This document shows, piece by piece, positions 48,994 through 57,939 of a stretch of 64,000 bases of DNA (position 1 is its first letter; the number at the start of each line of letters is the position of its first letter). The translations under genes and the position numbers were made by a program. Source of the DNA: Desulfocapsa sp. (GTDB taxonomy: Bacteria > Desulfobacterota > Desulfobulbia > Desulfobulbales > Desulfocapsaceae); assembly GCA_013792135.1 (NCBI GenBank), contig VMSP01000121.1:1-64000 (forward strand), in the 5' to 3' direction. Below the pieces are notes generated by a model. The model was not told where the DNA came from. It worked only from the letters and a program-made list of their open reading frames with translations, and ran no database searches.

Positions 48994-50820
48994 CTACTTA
49001 CAGGGAAGAGTGACAACAACGGTTGTTCCCAGATCCGGTTCACTCTGAAAGGTCATGGTCCCGCCATGTTCCTCAATGATCTTCATGGACATGGCAAGCC
49101 CTAAGCCGGTACCTTCCGGTTTTGTGGTAAAATAAGGGTCAAAGATGCGAGACAGATCTTCTTTGTTCACGCCGCAGCCTGTATCTTTGACTGTAAAGAG
49201 AATATTCCTGCCCTGCTTCATGACTTGAATGTCCAATTGTCCACCCTGCTCCATGGCTTGGATGGAATTCAAGAAGAGATTAAGAAAAACCTGATTGAGC
49301 TTATCCTGATCGGCCGACAGCAAAGAAAGATTGTCTTCCATCAGGACTTTCACCATTACCCCCATTGATTCCGCATCAATGCGGATGAGCGATACCGCTT
49401 TGTGCACCACCTCTTCGGGGCGAATATTGTCTTTGTTTAATTTCTGGGGACGGGCATAATCGAGCAATTCACCGATACTGCGGTTCAAGCGCTCCACCTC
49501 CTGCACCAGGATGTCTGCCGTTTCCTGATCGCTGCTCTTTTCCTGGAATCTGGATTTCAGTAAAATAGCCAGCCCCTTGATGGAACTCAATGGGTTCCTC
49601 AGTTCATGGGCAACACCCGCAGCCATCTTGCCAAGGGCAGCCAACCGCTCACTACGGCGCAACTCCTCTTCCAGAGATTTCACCTGACTCAGATCCTGAA
49701 TGAGGAGCATAACACCGGCGGAAGTACCGTCACTATCAACAACAGACCGGCTGTGCAGCTGAAGGGTTCGCATCTCCCCCTTGACATCGGTCAGAAGAAT
49801 CTCCTTTTGCACTGGGCCGGCAGTCGCTATTTGCTGATCATCAAGGGCCTGTGCCAGTGCAGGTGCCAATACACTTTCAGGTACAGCACCCACCACCTCA
49901 TTCTCAACCACCGAAGCCATCTGTTCAGCAAACTGATTGCAGAGAAGAATCTTTCCCTCGCTATCGGTGACAATCAATCCTACCGGTAGAGAAGAAATAA
50001 GGATATCACGAAAGGCCTTGATTCGGCTCAATCTACTCTGTGATCCCTTTAGCCCTTCAAGGGTCAATAGAGACAGCCAGCCACCGACTCCAACCAGGAG
50101 GAGGACAACGGAAAGAATCACAATCTGGAGAAGCTGCTGTCTGACCGCCCTGTTAAATTGCTCCAGATCAAGCTCCACCAAAATAATATATTTTTGTTGA
50201 CTCACCCGTTCCAACTCGTCAATCCATTCCGGGGGAAATAAATGATGTCTCATCATTCGCCCCATCATTCCCTGGCCACCACGTTTCGATCCATCCATTG
50301 GCGGCCCACCCTGTAACCCTATTGGCCTTTGGCCAATAGGAACAAAAAGAGCTGCTACCTGAAAGGCTGTGGAATTATCACGTCCACCGATACGATAACG
50401 AAATCTGCCCTGATCATGACTTTTCTGATCAATTGAGCCAATAAACTCAAGAGTCTCTTTATCGATACGAGTATCGACCTCTGCAGAAGCCGAAGTGGCA
50501 ACGATCTTTCCCGAAGAATCGACCAGGGCCAGAAAATGCACACCCGGATGTTCAGCAGCACGACCCAGGATTTCCTGCACATTTTCCGACCATTGCCACA
50601 CAGGCACCAGACCTTCCCTTGCGCCATCGAGAAATGAGGCCCGGGCGCCGGAGGTCACAAAGCGAATAAGGGTCATTCCACGCTCAAGCAGGACATCGGT
50701 CATCAGCCTTTTTTCACGCTGGTAATTATTGACAGCAAAGACCCCGATGATCAACGACAGTAAAGCACAGGCAGCAGCCAACACCCACGGGGAAACCAGG
50801 GCAAGACGCTGTCCTTTCAT
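48994..50820 (-). CDS. Membrane sensor histidine kinase with PAS domain
   Basis: About 608 residues. Two membrane segments (ALVSPWVLAAACALLSLIIGVFAV near the start; LLQIVILSVVLLLVGVGGWLSLL near 240) enclose a periplasmic domain of about 190 residues. That domain contains the Met/His/Gly-rich stretch GGQGMMGRMMRHHLFPPEW. Next come a PAS domain (about 275-390), HisKA with the histidine in GVAHELRNPLSSIKG, and HATPase with LNQVFLNLFLNSIQAM and GTGLGLAMS. The layout resembles ZraS/AtoS kinases that work with NtrC-type regulators, but no regulator gene is near. The start at 50820 overlaps the upstream stop as ATGA; the track start at 50829 is the alternative. Confidence 0.88.
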   Translation of the reverse strand: MKGQRLALVSPWVLAAACALLSLIIGVFAVNNYQREKRLMTDVLLERGMTLIRFVTSGARASFLDGAREGLVPVWQWSENVQEILGRAAEHPGVHFLALVDSSGKIVATSASAEVDTRIDKETLEFIGSIDQKSHDQGRFRYRIGGRDNSTAFQVAALFVPIGQRPIGLQGGPPMDGSKRGGQGMMGRMMRHHLFPPEWIDELERVSQQKYIILVELDLEQFNRAVRQQLLQIVILSVVLLLVGVGGWLSLLTLEGLKGSQSRLSRIKAFRDILISSLPVGLIVTDSEGKILLCNQFAEQMASVVENEVVGAVPESVLAPALAQALDDQQIATAGPVQKEILLTDVKGEMRTLQLHSRSVVDSDGTSAGVMLLIQDLSQVKSLEEELRRSERLAALGKMAAGVAHELRNPLSSIKGLAILLKSRFQEKSSDQETADILVQEVERLNRSIGELLDYARPQKLNKDNIRPEEVVHKAVSLIRIDAESMGVMVKVLMEDNLSLLSADQDKLNQVFLNLFLNSIQAMEQGGQLDIQVMKQGRNILFTVKDTGCGVNKEDLSRIFDPYFTTKPEGTGLGLAMSMKIIEEHGGTMTFQSEPDLGTTVVVTLPCK

Positions 50821-52523
50821 AAAACGCATCTTCGATCCCCGGGTGGATTGAGAATCTTCTGCACTAAAACCTTAGTAATAAGATAGGTGGGAACGATCCC
50901 CTCCAGCCCCAAAGAACCAGCGGCCAGGGTCTGTCCTCCATGCAGAGGATTATCCGAGGCATAGTAAGCATAACGAATCCGGATATGGGAAGAGATATGC
51001 CCTTGAATAACCGCGGCATTAATAGCACGCTGATAATGCCCCCCCTCCATTTCCAGCCCCACCGCCTTCCAGCTGGAGCTATAGAAACGCTCCAGGATAT
51101 CACGATTCTGCAGAGAGGTCCCGAGAACCGTCACCATCGGCCCCACATAGACCACCGCCTTCCCTTCAAAATCCTCAGCTCTCAAATCATTAGCCACAAT
51201 GTAGTTATGGGGCGTCCCTTCCATAACATGGGCTGTGGCCAGCATGATATCCCCCTTTTTCCCGGGCAGGATACCCGCCTTGCCCATTATGGAAATTGAC
51301 TCAATGCGAAAGATGATCGTTTCTTCTTCGAAATGACAGGGACACAACAGTTCATCCATAACGTCAAAGGCCTGGGTGCCAAAGGCATAATCCATGACCA
51401 CAATCACCGGCTTTTCTTTCTGGAGATAATCAGGGTCAATGGACAGATCAGGATGGAGGCTGTTACTATCAATTGTTGCCGCATCAATGATCATGACATC
51501 AATATTCGACCCTGAAAGATCAGGCAGGAAGGAAAATCCATATTGCTGAGCTAAGGTGTCCACCTCTTCTTCCTTTCCCTTCAGGGTGGGGATCATATCA
51601 TAAAGACTGGCGGGAATACTCTCTCCCATTTTCCTCAAGGCTCCAGCGCCATACAAGACATTTTTCACCGAATGCATATTGGCGCTGATGATATGGAGAG
51701 GACGCTCATGAAGCCCCCGTTCATAAATATGGTTTTTCACCGCCTGCGCCCAAGCTGTTGCATATTGATGATGTCCGATCATATCTTGTAGTGACGGAGT
51801 GAAATAAATGGTCAGATGCTCATCAGCTGATTTATGTTCACTGATAATACGTTCTCCCATCGCGTAAATAATAGAAAATAAACCATTATTATATCGCTGA
51901 CCATGATGTGTCTTATTCATACTCTCATAGGTTGCCCGCGTCTCTTTATAGGTACGGCCAAGGATAATCGAAAGATTCCAGATGGCCTGATCCAGGACCG
52001 CCCCCTCAAGCACCAATTCTCCTTGCGCGGCCTTGCCCAGATCATGCCATTCGGAACAGGTTCCTCCTTCCTTATCGCAGATCTGCTGCTGGATCTTCTG
52101 GGCCTCTATATTCAAAAAAGTGATATGAGTCAGGATATCGTACACTTCGGTCAGACCCTTGGTAATGACAAAACAGATCTCCTTTTCAGAGACGACATAG
52201 GATAACCGCCGACGTTTCAAGGGAATGACCTGTTCAAACGAGGTATTCTGAAAGTCCTCATGGCCGGTGAGGATAATGCGATTGCAATTTTCGATCCCCT
52301 TTGGCATCCTGTCAATCACATACTCAAGTCCCTGCAGCTCCACAACGCGAAGATCGCTCATGGACCCATAAATCTCCGGAGAAAACAGTTTTAATGATTC
52401 CGCCAGTTTTTCTCCGGTTTTACCAGAAGGTTTATAGTTACCCCGCAAGGTCAGGGCATCAGCCAGGGTTTTAAAAGTGTGAATGGCAAGACGTGCTTTT
52501 TGTGATTTTGTAAGATCCTGCAT
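50817..52523 (-). CDS. Conserved protein of unknown function (DUF6909-like)
   Basis: 568 residues, no signal peptide or membrane helix. The opening KTLADALTLRGNYKPSGKTGEKLAESLKLFSPEIYG resembles what I remember as the DUF6909 family. The last third contains KAVGLEMEGGHYQRAINAA, like the substrate loop of nucleoside-phosphorylase-fold enzymes, and several short beta-strand/Asp motifs (DVMIIDAAT; VIVVMDYAFGTQAFD). The middle has HHGQRYNNGLFSIIYAMGERI. A catalytic role on a nucleoside or phosphate substrate is inference. A GAGGAG ribosome-binding site lies six bases from the ATG. It is coupled to the downstream histidine kinase. Confidence 0.7.
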   Translation of the reverse strand: MQDLTKSQKARLAIHTFKTLADALTLRGNYKPSGKTGEKLAESLKLFSPEIYGSMSDLRVVELQGLEYVIDRMPKGIENCNRIILTGHEDFQNTSFEQVIPLKRRRLSYVVSEKEICFVITKGLTEVYDILTHITFLNIEAQKIQQQICDKEGGTCSEWHDLGKAAQGELVLEGAVLDQAIWNLSIILGRTYKETRATYESMNKTHHGQRYNNGLFSIIYAMGERIISEHKSADEHLTIYFTPSLQDMIGHHQYATAWAQAVKNHIYERGLHERPLHIISANMHSVKNVLYGAGALRKMGESIPASLYDMIPTLKGKEEEVDTLAQQYGFSFLPDLSGSNIDVMIIDAATIDSNSLHPDLSIDPDYLQKEKPVIVVMDYAFGTQAFDVMDELLCPCHFEEETIIFRIESISIMGKAGILPGKKGDIMLATAHVMEGTPHNYIVANDLRAEDFEGKAVVYVGPMVTVLGTSLQNRDILERFYSSSWKAVGLEMEGGHYQRAINAAVIQGHISSHIRIRYAYYASDNPLHGGQTLAAGSLGLEGIVPTYLITKVLVQKILNPPGDRRCVL

Positions 52524-52535
52524 GACAAACTCCTC

Positions 52536-52568
52536 TTTCCCTTGATAGGGGAATCCTGATAAGGGAAA
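52536..52568. promoter_or_regulatory. Hairpin in the leader of the 568-aa protein gene
   Basis: TTTCCCTT and AAGGGAAA pair perfectly over 8 bases around a 17-base loop. It begins 13 bases before the start codon and includes the ribosome-binding site region on the minus strand. It could affect translation or be an operator dyad. Evidence is only the symmetry. Confidence 0.3.
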
Positions 52569-52699
52569 ACCGTAAAAATGATACTATACCCCTAACAGCA
52601 TTGGAGAAGCAAGAAGAGAGCTGACTGATGAGAAAAAAGAGAATAGCAATGACAAGAAGACAAAAACAGCTCCACAACCTCAGTTAATTAATCGTGGAC

Positions 52700-53131
52700 T
52701 TACCCTTTTTTAAACGCCAGGCCAAAACTGTTCAGACCTAGAAGGCCAGTGGCATCGCCGCCGAAGAGATCCAAGAAACTGCTGTCTGCCAAGTTACAGC
52801 GAAACCCTTGGCAGGAAAGGGGACGATAGTGGTAGATTTTGCAGTAGTATAATCCATTGCGGCACTGAAGGAAAACGCAGCCCTTATCATCGGGATGGAT
52901 CATGTAGACCTTGCCCTTTTCTTTGTTTTCTTCGACAAGCTGGCTCAGAGGTTTTTCCCGAAGTTGACGCAGAGTGGCATCAATTCCGACATAGCCCCCC
53001 ATCTTTTTTATAAATTCCACCTCATCCCCATGGAGCAGTACTTTTTTGTATCGTTTGCAACAGGTTCCACATTGACGGCATTCCGGGAAGATGGTTTTAA
53101 GGGTGGTATTGTCGAGGTTTGGTATGTTCAT
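52700..53131 (-). CDS. YkgJ-family cysteine cluster protein
   Basis: 143 residues. FPECRQCGTCCKRYKKVLL at the start, then CVFLQCRNGLYYCKIYHYRP and LSCQGFRCNLA form the eight-cysteine pattern of the family, thought to bind zinc or an iron-sulfur cluster. It is the third gene of a run with the GNAT and deacetylase-like genes, 34 bases after the latter. It is distinct in sequence from the other YkgJ-type gene at 38.2 kb. Confidence 0.83.
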   Translation of the reverse strand: MNIPNLDNTTLKTIFPECRQCGTCCKRYKKVLLHGDEVEFIKKMGGYVGIDATLRQLREKPLSQLVEENKEKGKVYMIHPDDKGCVFLQCRNGLYYCKIYHYRPLSCQGFRCNLADSSFLDLFGGDATGLLGLNSFGLAFKKG

Positions 53132-53165
53132 GATGTTTTAGACTTTATTATGCAAACTCAGCACA

Positions 53166-54194
53166 TTAAATGGTCCAATATTTTCGTAAAGGATGATCAA
53201 CCAGGATCTTCTCAGCTCGAGGGACTGACAGGATACCTGGTCTGTCAAAATCTTTTTGGAGCATGGCGTCAATAGTCGCTATTACTGATTTTTCCAAGGA
53301 CACAGAGTTATAACCTCCCTCCATGACATAAAGCAGGCGATTGTTGCAACTCTCGAAGGCGTATCGCCGAAGAAGATGAGTCACCGTGGCATACCACTGG
53401 GTGCTCAAAAGTATTCCGCTGATCGAGTCATCGACATGAGCATCATAACCAGCGGACACCAGGATAAACTGAGGCAAGTATTGCTCTACCAGGCCCTGAA
53501 GCAAACGACCGAGAAGATAGGTATATTCTTTGTCACCAAACTGAGGATGGACAGGGAGATTTACCGTATATCCAACTCCCGCCTCCGTCCCTATCTCATC
53601 CGCGTCACCAGTGAAAGGAAAGATTCCCTTCTGGTGAATGGAAAATACAAGAACCTCGTTGGTGTCATAAAATATATCCTGAGTGCCATTGGCATGATGG
53701 ACATCAAAATCCAGAATAAGAATGCGCTTTAGGCCGTAGTTTCGGCGAAGATATTCTGCGGTAATCGCAACATTGTTGAAAATACAAAAGCCCATTCCCC
53801 TCCCTGCTGACGCATGATGACCAGGAGGGCGAACAAGCGAAAAACCGTAATCCAGCTCACCTTCCATGATACGCTCTGCCAGGGCAAGGCAGCCACCTGC
53901 CGCCAACTTGGCCGTAGGAAGAGAGTCTTCCATCAGGTAGGTGTCACGGTCGTATGAGAAGGGATCAGATTTTACGGCATGTTCGCGGAGTTGTTCCACA
54001 TAAAACAATGAGTGCACCATACTGATTTCAGTACTGGTTGCCTCCCGCGGCGAGATATGACATGTATTCTTGTTGTATTTTTCCTGCTGCAAGTGCAGAT
54101 AGAGACTGCGTAACCGGTCAGGATTTTCCAGCGATGGATTGGCAATCGCATGGTGCAGATATCTGCTGTCAAAAACCAGACCGAGCCTACTCAT
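53166..54194 (-). CDS. Histone-deacetylase / acetoin-utilisation family hydrolase
   Basis: 342 residues with a complete zinc deacetylase active site: VRPPGHHASAGRGMGFCIFN (histidine dyad), ILDFDVHHANGTQDIFY (metal ligands), SAGYDAHVDDSISG (third ligand) and the catalytic tyrosine in MEGGYNSVSL. Bacterial members remove acetyl groups from protein lysines or from small molecules such as polyamines; the substrate here is unknown. The start overlaps the stop of the upstream GNAT gene by 8 bases, so acetylase and deacetylase are coupled. Confidence 0.9.
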   Translation of the reverse strand: MSRLGLVFDSRYLHHAIANPSLENPDRLRSLYLHLQQEKYNKNTCHISPREATSTEISMVHSLFYVEQLREHAVKSDPFSYDRDTYLMEDSLPTAKLAAGGCLALAERIMEGELDYGFSLVRPPGHHASAGRGMGFCIFNNVAITAEYLRRNYGLKRILILDFDVHHANGTQDIFYDTNEVLVFSIHQKGIFPFTGDADEIGTEAGVGYTVNLPVHPQFGDKEYTYLLGRLLQGLVEQYLPQFILVSAGYDAHVDDSISGILLSTQWYATVTHLLRRYAFESCNNRLLYVMEGGYNSVSLEKSVIATIDAMLQKDFDRPGILSVPRAEKILVDHPLRKYWTI

Positions 54195-54753
54195 AATGAA
54201 ATTGATAAATGGGATGTGCTTGGTAGTGCTCGGCGGTCAGTCGGCAGAGATGCCCTGTCCTTTTTTTCTGCTGATCGTCATAGACCAGTGATTCAATTAG
54301 TTCAAAACCAAGTTTTTGCAGACATCGCTGCTGAGCAGTGTTGTTGATGTCTGTATGCATCTCAACTGCCTCCACCGGAAGCTGCTCAAAGATATACATA
54401 ATGAGGAATTTCTGAATCTCAGTACCATACCCCCTACCCCGTTCTTCGGGGATGGCTACTTTCAGGGCCATGGAGACGGTATTTCGTCTTCCTGGGGAGT
54501 GCCAGTAATGGGCCGTACCAATGGGACGCCCATCTTCTTTTAACTCCACCAGAAACATCTTCTCCCTGTCACTCCAGAAGACACTGGAATGAATCTGCTG
54601 ACGCATCTGCTCTGCATCGTGTTTTCCTAGGCTCAGATATTCACCGCAGGCCTTTTCCGATTGGCTCCAGGCGACAATAAGGGCTATATCAATTTCCTGA
54701 ATTTTTCTCAAGACTAACCTGCGGGTAAACAGCCTGTCACCATAAAGACTCAT
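54187..54753 (-). CDS. GNAT family N-acetyltransferase
   Basis: 188 residues of RimJ/RimL-like GNAT fold. RLVLRKIQEIDIALIVAWSQ opens the domain, the acetyl-CoA loop is IPEERGRGYGTEIQKFL, and NNTAQQRCLQKLGFELIESL closes it. The substrate is unknown. It is the first gene of a GNAT-deacetylase-YkgJ operon. A short inverted repeat (54769-54810) lies just upstream. Confidence 0.87.
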   Translation of the reverse strand: MSLYGDRLFTRRLVLRKIQEIDIALIVAWSQSEKACGEYLSLGKHDAEQMRQQIHSSVFWSDREKMFLVELKEDGRPIGTAHYWHSPGRRNTVSMALKVAIPEERGRGYGTEIQKFLIMYIFEQLPVEAVEMHTDINNTAQQRCLQKLGFELIESLVYDDQQKKRTGHLCRLTAEHYQAHPIYQFHYE

Positions 54754-54768
54754 ATTCCCTCAAAATTG

Positions 54769-54810
54769 GTTACGGCGCCAAACCCTATAAAAGAGGTAAA
54801 GCGCCGCAAC
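54769..54810. repeat. Short intergenic inverted repeat
   Basis: GTTACGGCGC and GCGCCGCAAC pair with one mismatch around a 22-base loop. It lies between the chemoreceptor stop and the GNAT start, both on the minus strand. A following CTCCTTATGCC also follows the inverted repeat at 2614-2664, so the two may belong to one degenerate family. Confidence 0.35.
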
Positions 54811-54864
54811 TTTCTCCTTATGCCTATTACGGCATTCAAAATTTACAATTACATACAAAATTCC

Positions 54865-57800
54865 TTACATTTCACTGACGGCCTTATTCAGCTCGGTACT
54901 TGAGGCCTTAAGCCTGTTCAGTGCCTCGATGGTACCATCAATGGAGAAATTGACAGCCTTGGTAGATTCCTTATTCTCGCGGGAAGAGCTGACGACGCTG
55001 CCGAGTTGCACCTTGACGGCCTGTCCATTCTCACTGAGGATATCCGCCTTCTTGTCCAGTGCATCAACAGAACTGGAGATAGTGACAATACCCGTGGATA
55101 TTTTTTCCATGGAATCAAGGGCTGTCTTGATGACTTCACTGCCGTCTCCAAGCATTTTCATGCCGTCCTTCATGGCGACAATGGTCTCTTTGGACTCGGA
55201 CTCCACTTTTTTGACTATATTGGCAATATCCACTGCTGATTTGGATGATTTTTCCGCAAGTTTACGGACCTCATCGGCAACCACGGCAAAGCCTCGGCCG
55301 GCATCTCCTGCCCGGGCTGCTTCAATGGCGGCATTAAAGGCCAGAAGATTGGTCTGAGAAGCAATCTCTTTAATGATATCAACAAATCCCCCGATTTTTT
55401 CAAGCTGACTTACCAGGTTAGCAACCATCTGATTCGAGCTGCCCATGGATTCATTGATGGCCAGCATCTTTTTGCTTGCATCTGCACCTGCCTTCTTCCC
55501 CTGCTCAGCATCTCCGGCAACACCGGCTGCCATCTCACTGGATTGAGTGGTGAGCTCCACCATCTCTTTGGCAAAGTTGAGCATACCGTCGACCGTAAAG
55601 GATGCCTCGCTCAGCAAATTGACCTCCCGTTCGATAAGCTGTTTCATGGCGTCAATGGAGTGATTGGCCTCACTCATTTTCAGCAAAGAGTCGGAGACCA
55701 GAGATTCCACCTCGGATGAGGCCTCATTGATCAACCGCCCCACTGCTGCTTCCGAGGTCACGTCCACCATGTACTCCAACCCACCCTTTATATTGCCCTT
55801 GGCATCTTTAATAGAAACACTGGTAACCTTGATCGGGATCCCCTTACCATTAATATGGGCGGTGGTCTGTTCCGAGATCGTGGTGTTGCCGCGGATGGCC
55901 CGCTGGATTCCACAGTTTTCAGTTTTACAGTGATCCTTGCCGAAAAGATCCCAGCACTTTTTTCCCAGAGCATCTTCCACGGACATTCCGGCCATAGCTG
56001 CACCGGCAGGGTTGATATAGGTAACGACGAAATTCAGATCGACGGCATGAATGGGATTGGGGATAACATTAAGATTTTCAATCTTCTCGTTGGCCTCCTG
56101 CCGCTGCCTGGCCTCTGCTGTGATATCAAGGACAAATTCCAACGCCCCTTTGATATTGCCCTTGGCATCTTTGATCGGAGCCCCGGTATACTTGATGGGG
56201 ATGATCGCCCCGTCCTGAGGTCTGGCAATGGTCTCTTCGCTGACGACTCTGTCTTCGCGCATGGCCCGTCCTACGGCACATTTTTCCGTCCGGCAGTGAG
56301 CTGTCTTGAAGAGATCATAGCATTTCTTACCAATTGCCTCATCAGGACTGAGTCCAACAACCCCTGCCCCTGCGGGATTCATAAAGGTGACGTTGAAATC
56401 CGTATCAATGGACATGATTGGCGTAGGAATGGCATTGAGATTTTCGATCTTCTCATCCGACGCCTGTTTCTGTTGCGCCTCTTCGGTGATGTTGAGGATA
56501 TATTCGAGGGCCCCCTTGATATTGCCCTTGGCGTCCTTAATGGGAGAACCTGTGTACCTGATGGGAATAATAACCCCTTCAGCAGGCCGGGCAATGGTCT
56601 GTTCGGTGACCACCGAGTCGGTCTTCATGGCCTTGGCACAGGCACACTTTTCCGTCTTGCAATGAGGAGTTTTAAAGAGATCATAACACTTCTTGCCCAC
56701 TACCTCGTCCGGGGTCATACCTGCGATACTCGCCCCCGCAGGATTCATGAAGGTGATGTTGAAATCGGTGTCAATGGCAAGAATCGGGGTGGGGATTGTG
56801 TTGAGATTATTGATCTTCTCATCCGCCGCCTGTTTCTGTTTCGCCTCTTCGGTGACATCAAGGATGTATTCCAGTGCTCCTTTGATATTACCCTTGGCAT
56901 CCTTGATCGGAGCACCGGTGTACTTAATGGGGATAATCACCCCTTCCGCAGGCCGGGCAATGGTATATTCGGTAACCACCGAGTCGGTCTTCATGGCTCG
57001 TGCACAGGCACACTTTTCCGTCTTACAATGGGGGGTTTTGAAAAGGTCATAGCACTTCTTGCCTACGACTTCGTCAGGAGTCATCCCGGCCACGGCTGCC
57101 CCGGCCGGATTCATGAAGGTGATAGTGAAATCGGTGTCAATGGCCAGAATCGGAGTGGGGATGGTATTGAGATTATTGATCTTCTCATCCGCCGCCTGTT
57201 TCTGTTTCGCCTCTTCGGTGATATCAAGGATATATTCGAGTGCGCCCTTGATATTACCCTTGGCGTCCTTGATGGGGGCACCGGTGTACCTGATGGGAAT
57301 GATCACTCCATCAGCAGGCCGGGCAATGGTCTGCTCAGTGACAACGGAGTCGGTCTTCATGGCTCGTGCACAGGCGCACTTTTCCGTCTTGCAATGGGGG
57401 GTTTTGAAAAGGTCATAACACTTCTTGCCTACGACTTCGTCAGGAGTTTTTCCAACCACGGATGCCCCTGCCGGGTTCATGAAGGTAATGGTAAACTTGT
57501 CGTCAATCTCCATGATGGGAGTAGGAATGACATTGAGATCAGTCTCCATCTGACGCAACCTGGCCTGGAGTTCTTTGGTCGACGTGATGTCACGCATGGT
57601 GACCAGCGTTCCACCTTTTTCCGCCAGCGGAGTTGCTTTGGAATGGTACCAGGAGACCTTCCCGTTATTGTTATACAGTACATCACCCTCGGCCATCTTT
57701 TTCAATCGTGTCGCCTTGTTTACTGGGCAGTCCTTGGTACCGCAGAGCTGTGTAAGACAACTCTCTTCGCAGGTGAACTTCCCGTCAATCTGGTTCGCCT

Positions 57801-57936
57801 TGAGATTAAACTCTTTGAGAAAGGCCTCATTTGCCCAGGTGATGCCCATATCGTCATTGACAAGATAGCTTGGTTCCGTCAACAGGGAAAAACAGGAATC
57901 TTCAATTGTTGTCGGGTTTGATGAAACACTGGACAT
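54865..57936 (-). CDS. Soluble methyl-accepting chemotaxis protein with six PAS domains
   Basis: 1023 residues without membrane segments or HAMP. An N-terminal PAS (about 10-120) is followed by five more at 122-residue spacing, then the MCP signalling hairpin (about 740-1010) with [21 protein letters not shown] and [20 protein letters not shown]. Each PAS carries a cysteine motif: [11 protein letters not shown] in the first, [13 protein letters not shown] in the next three, [13 protein letters not shown] and [13 protein letters not shown] in the last two. Metal, iron-sulfur or redox sensing is inference. The receptor lies right after a triple-CheW gene (3-base gap), with which it is surely cotranscribed. 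No other che genes are in the window. Confidence 0.93.
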   Translation of the reverse strand: MSSVSSNPTTIEDSCFSLLTEPSYLVNDDMGITWANEAFLKEFNLKANQIDGKFTCEESCLTQLCGTKDCPVNKATRLKKMAEGDVLYNNNGKVSWYHSKATPLAEKGGTLVTMRDITSTKELQARLRQMETDLNVIPTPIMEIDDKFTITFMNPAGASVVGKTPDEVVGKKCYDLFKTPHCKTEKCACARAMKTDSVVTEQTIARPADGVIIPIRYTGAPIKDAKGNIKGALEYILDITEEAKQKQAADEKINNLNTIPTPILAIDTDFTITFMNPAGAAVAGMTPDEVVGKKCYDLFKTPHCKTEKCACARAMKTDSVVTEYTIARPAEGVIIPIKYTGAPIKDAKGNIKGALEYILDVTEEAKQKQAADEKINNLNTIPTPILAIDTDFNITFMNPAGASIAGMTPDEVVGKKCYDLFKTPHCKTEKCACAKAMKTDSVVTEQTIARPAEGVIIPIRYTGSPIKDAKGNIKGALEYILNITEEAQQKQASDEKIENLNAIPTPIMSIDTDFNVTFMNPAGAGVVGLSPDEAIGKKCYDLFKTAHCRTEKCAVGRAMREDRVVSEETIARPQDGAIIPIKYTGAPIKDAKGNIKGALEFVLDITAEARQRQEANEKIENLNVIPNPIHAVDLNFVVTYINPAGAAMAGMSVEDALGKKCWDLFGKDHCKTENCGIQRAIRGNTTISEQTTAHINGKGIPIKVTSVSIKDAKGNIKGGLEYMVDVTSEAAVGRLINEASSEVESLVSDSLLKMSEANHSIDAMKQLIEREVNLLSEASFTVDGMLNFAKEMVELTTQSSEMAAGVAGDAEQGKKAGADASKKMLAINESMGSSNQMVANLVSQLEKIGGFVDIIKEIASQTNLLAFNAAIEAARAGDAGRGFAVVADEVRKLAEKSSKSAVDIANIVKKVESESKETIVAMKDGMKMLGDGSEVIKTALDSMEKISTGIVTISSSVDALDKKADILSENGQAVKVQLGSVVSSSRENKESTKAVNFSIDGTIEALNRLKASSTELNKAVSEM
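56077..57541. repeat. 366-bp tandem repeat encoding PAS units
   Basis: Four near-identical units lie inside the chemoreceptor gene at an exact 366-base period. The landmark CACTTTTCCG occurs at 57377, 57011 and 56645, and a variant at 56279. A fifth, more diverged unit keeps the same spacing near 55913. The high DNA similarity indicates recent duplication and likely unit-number variation by recombination. Confidence 0.85.
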
Positions 57937-57939
57937 ACG

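Noticed and set aside
55855-57921. 688-codon plus-strand ORF antisense to the chemoreceptor
   Set aside because: It mirrors the 366-bp PAS repeats, so its openness is a by-product of repeated codons; it has no family resemblance and no ribosome-binding site.
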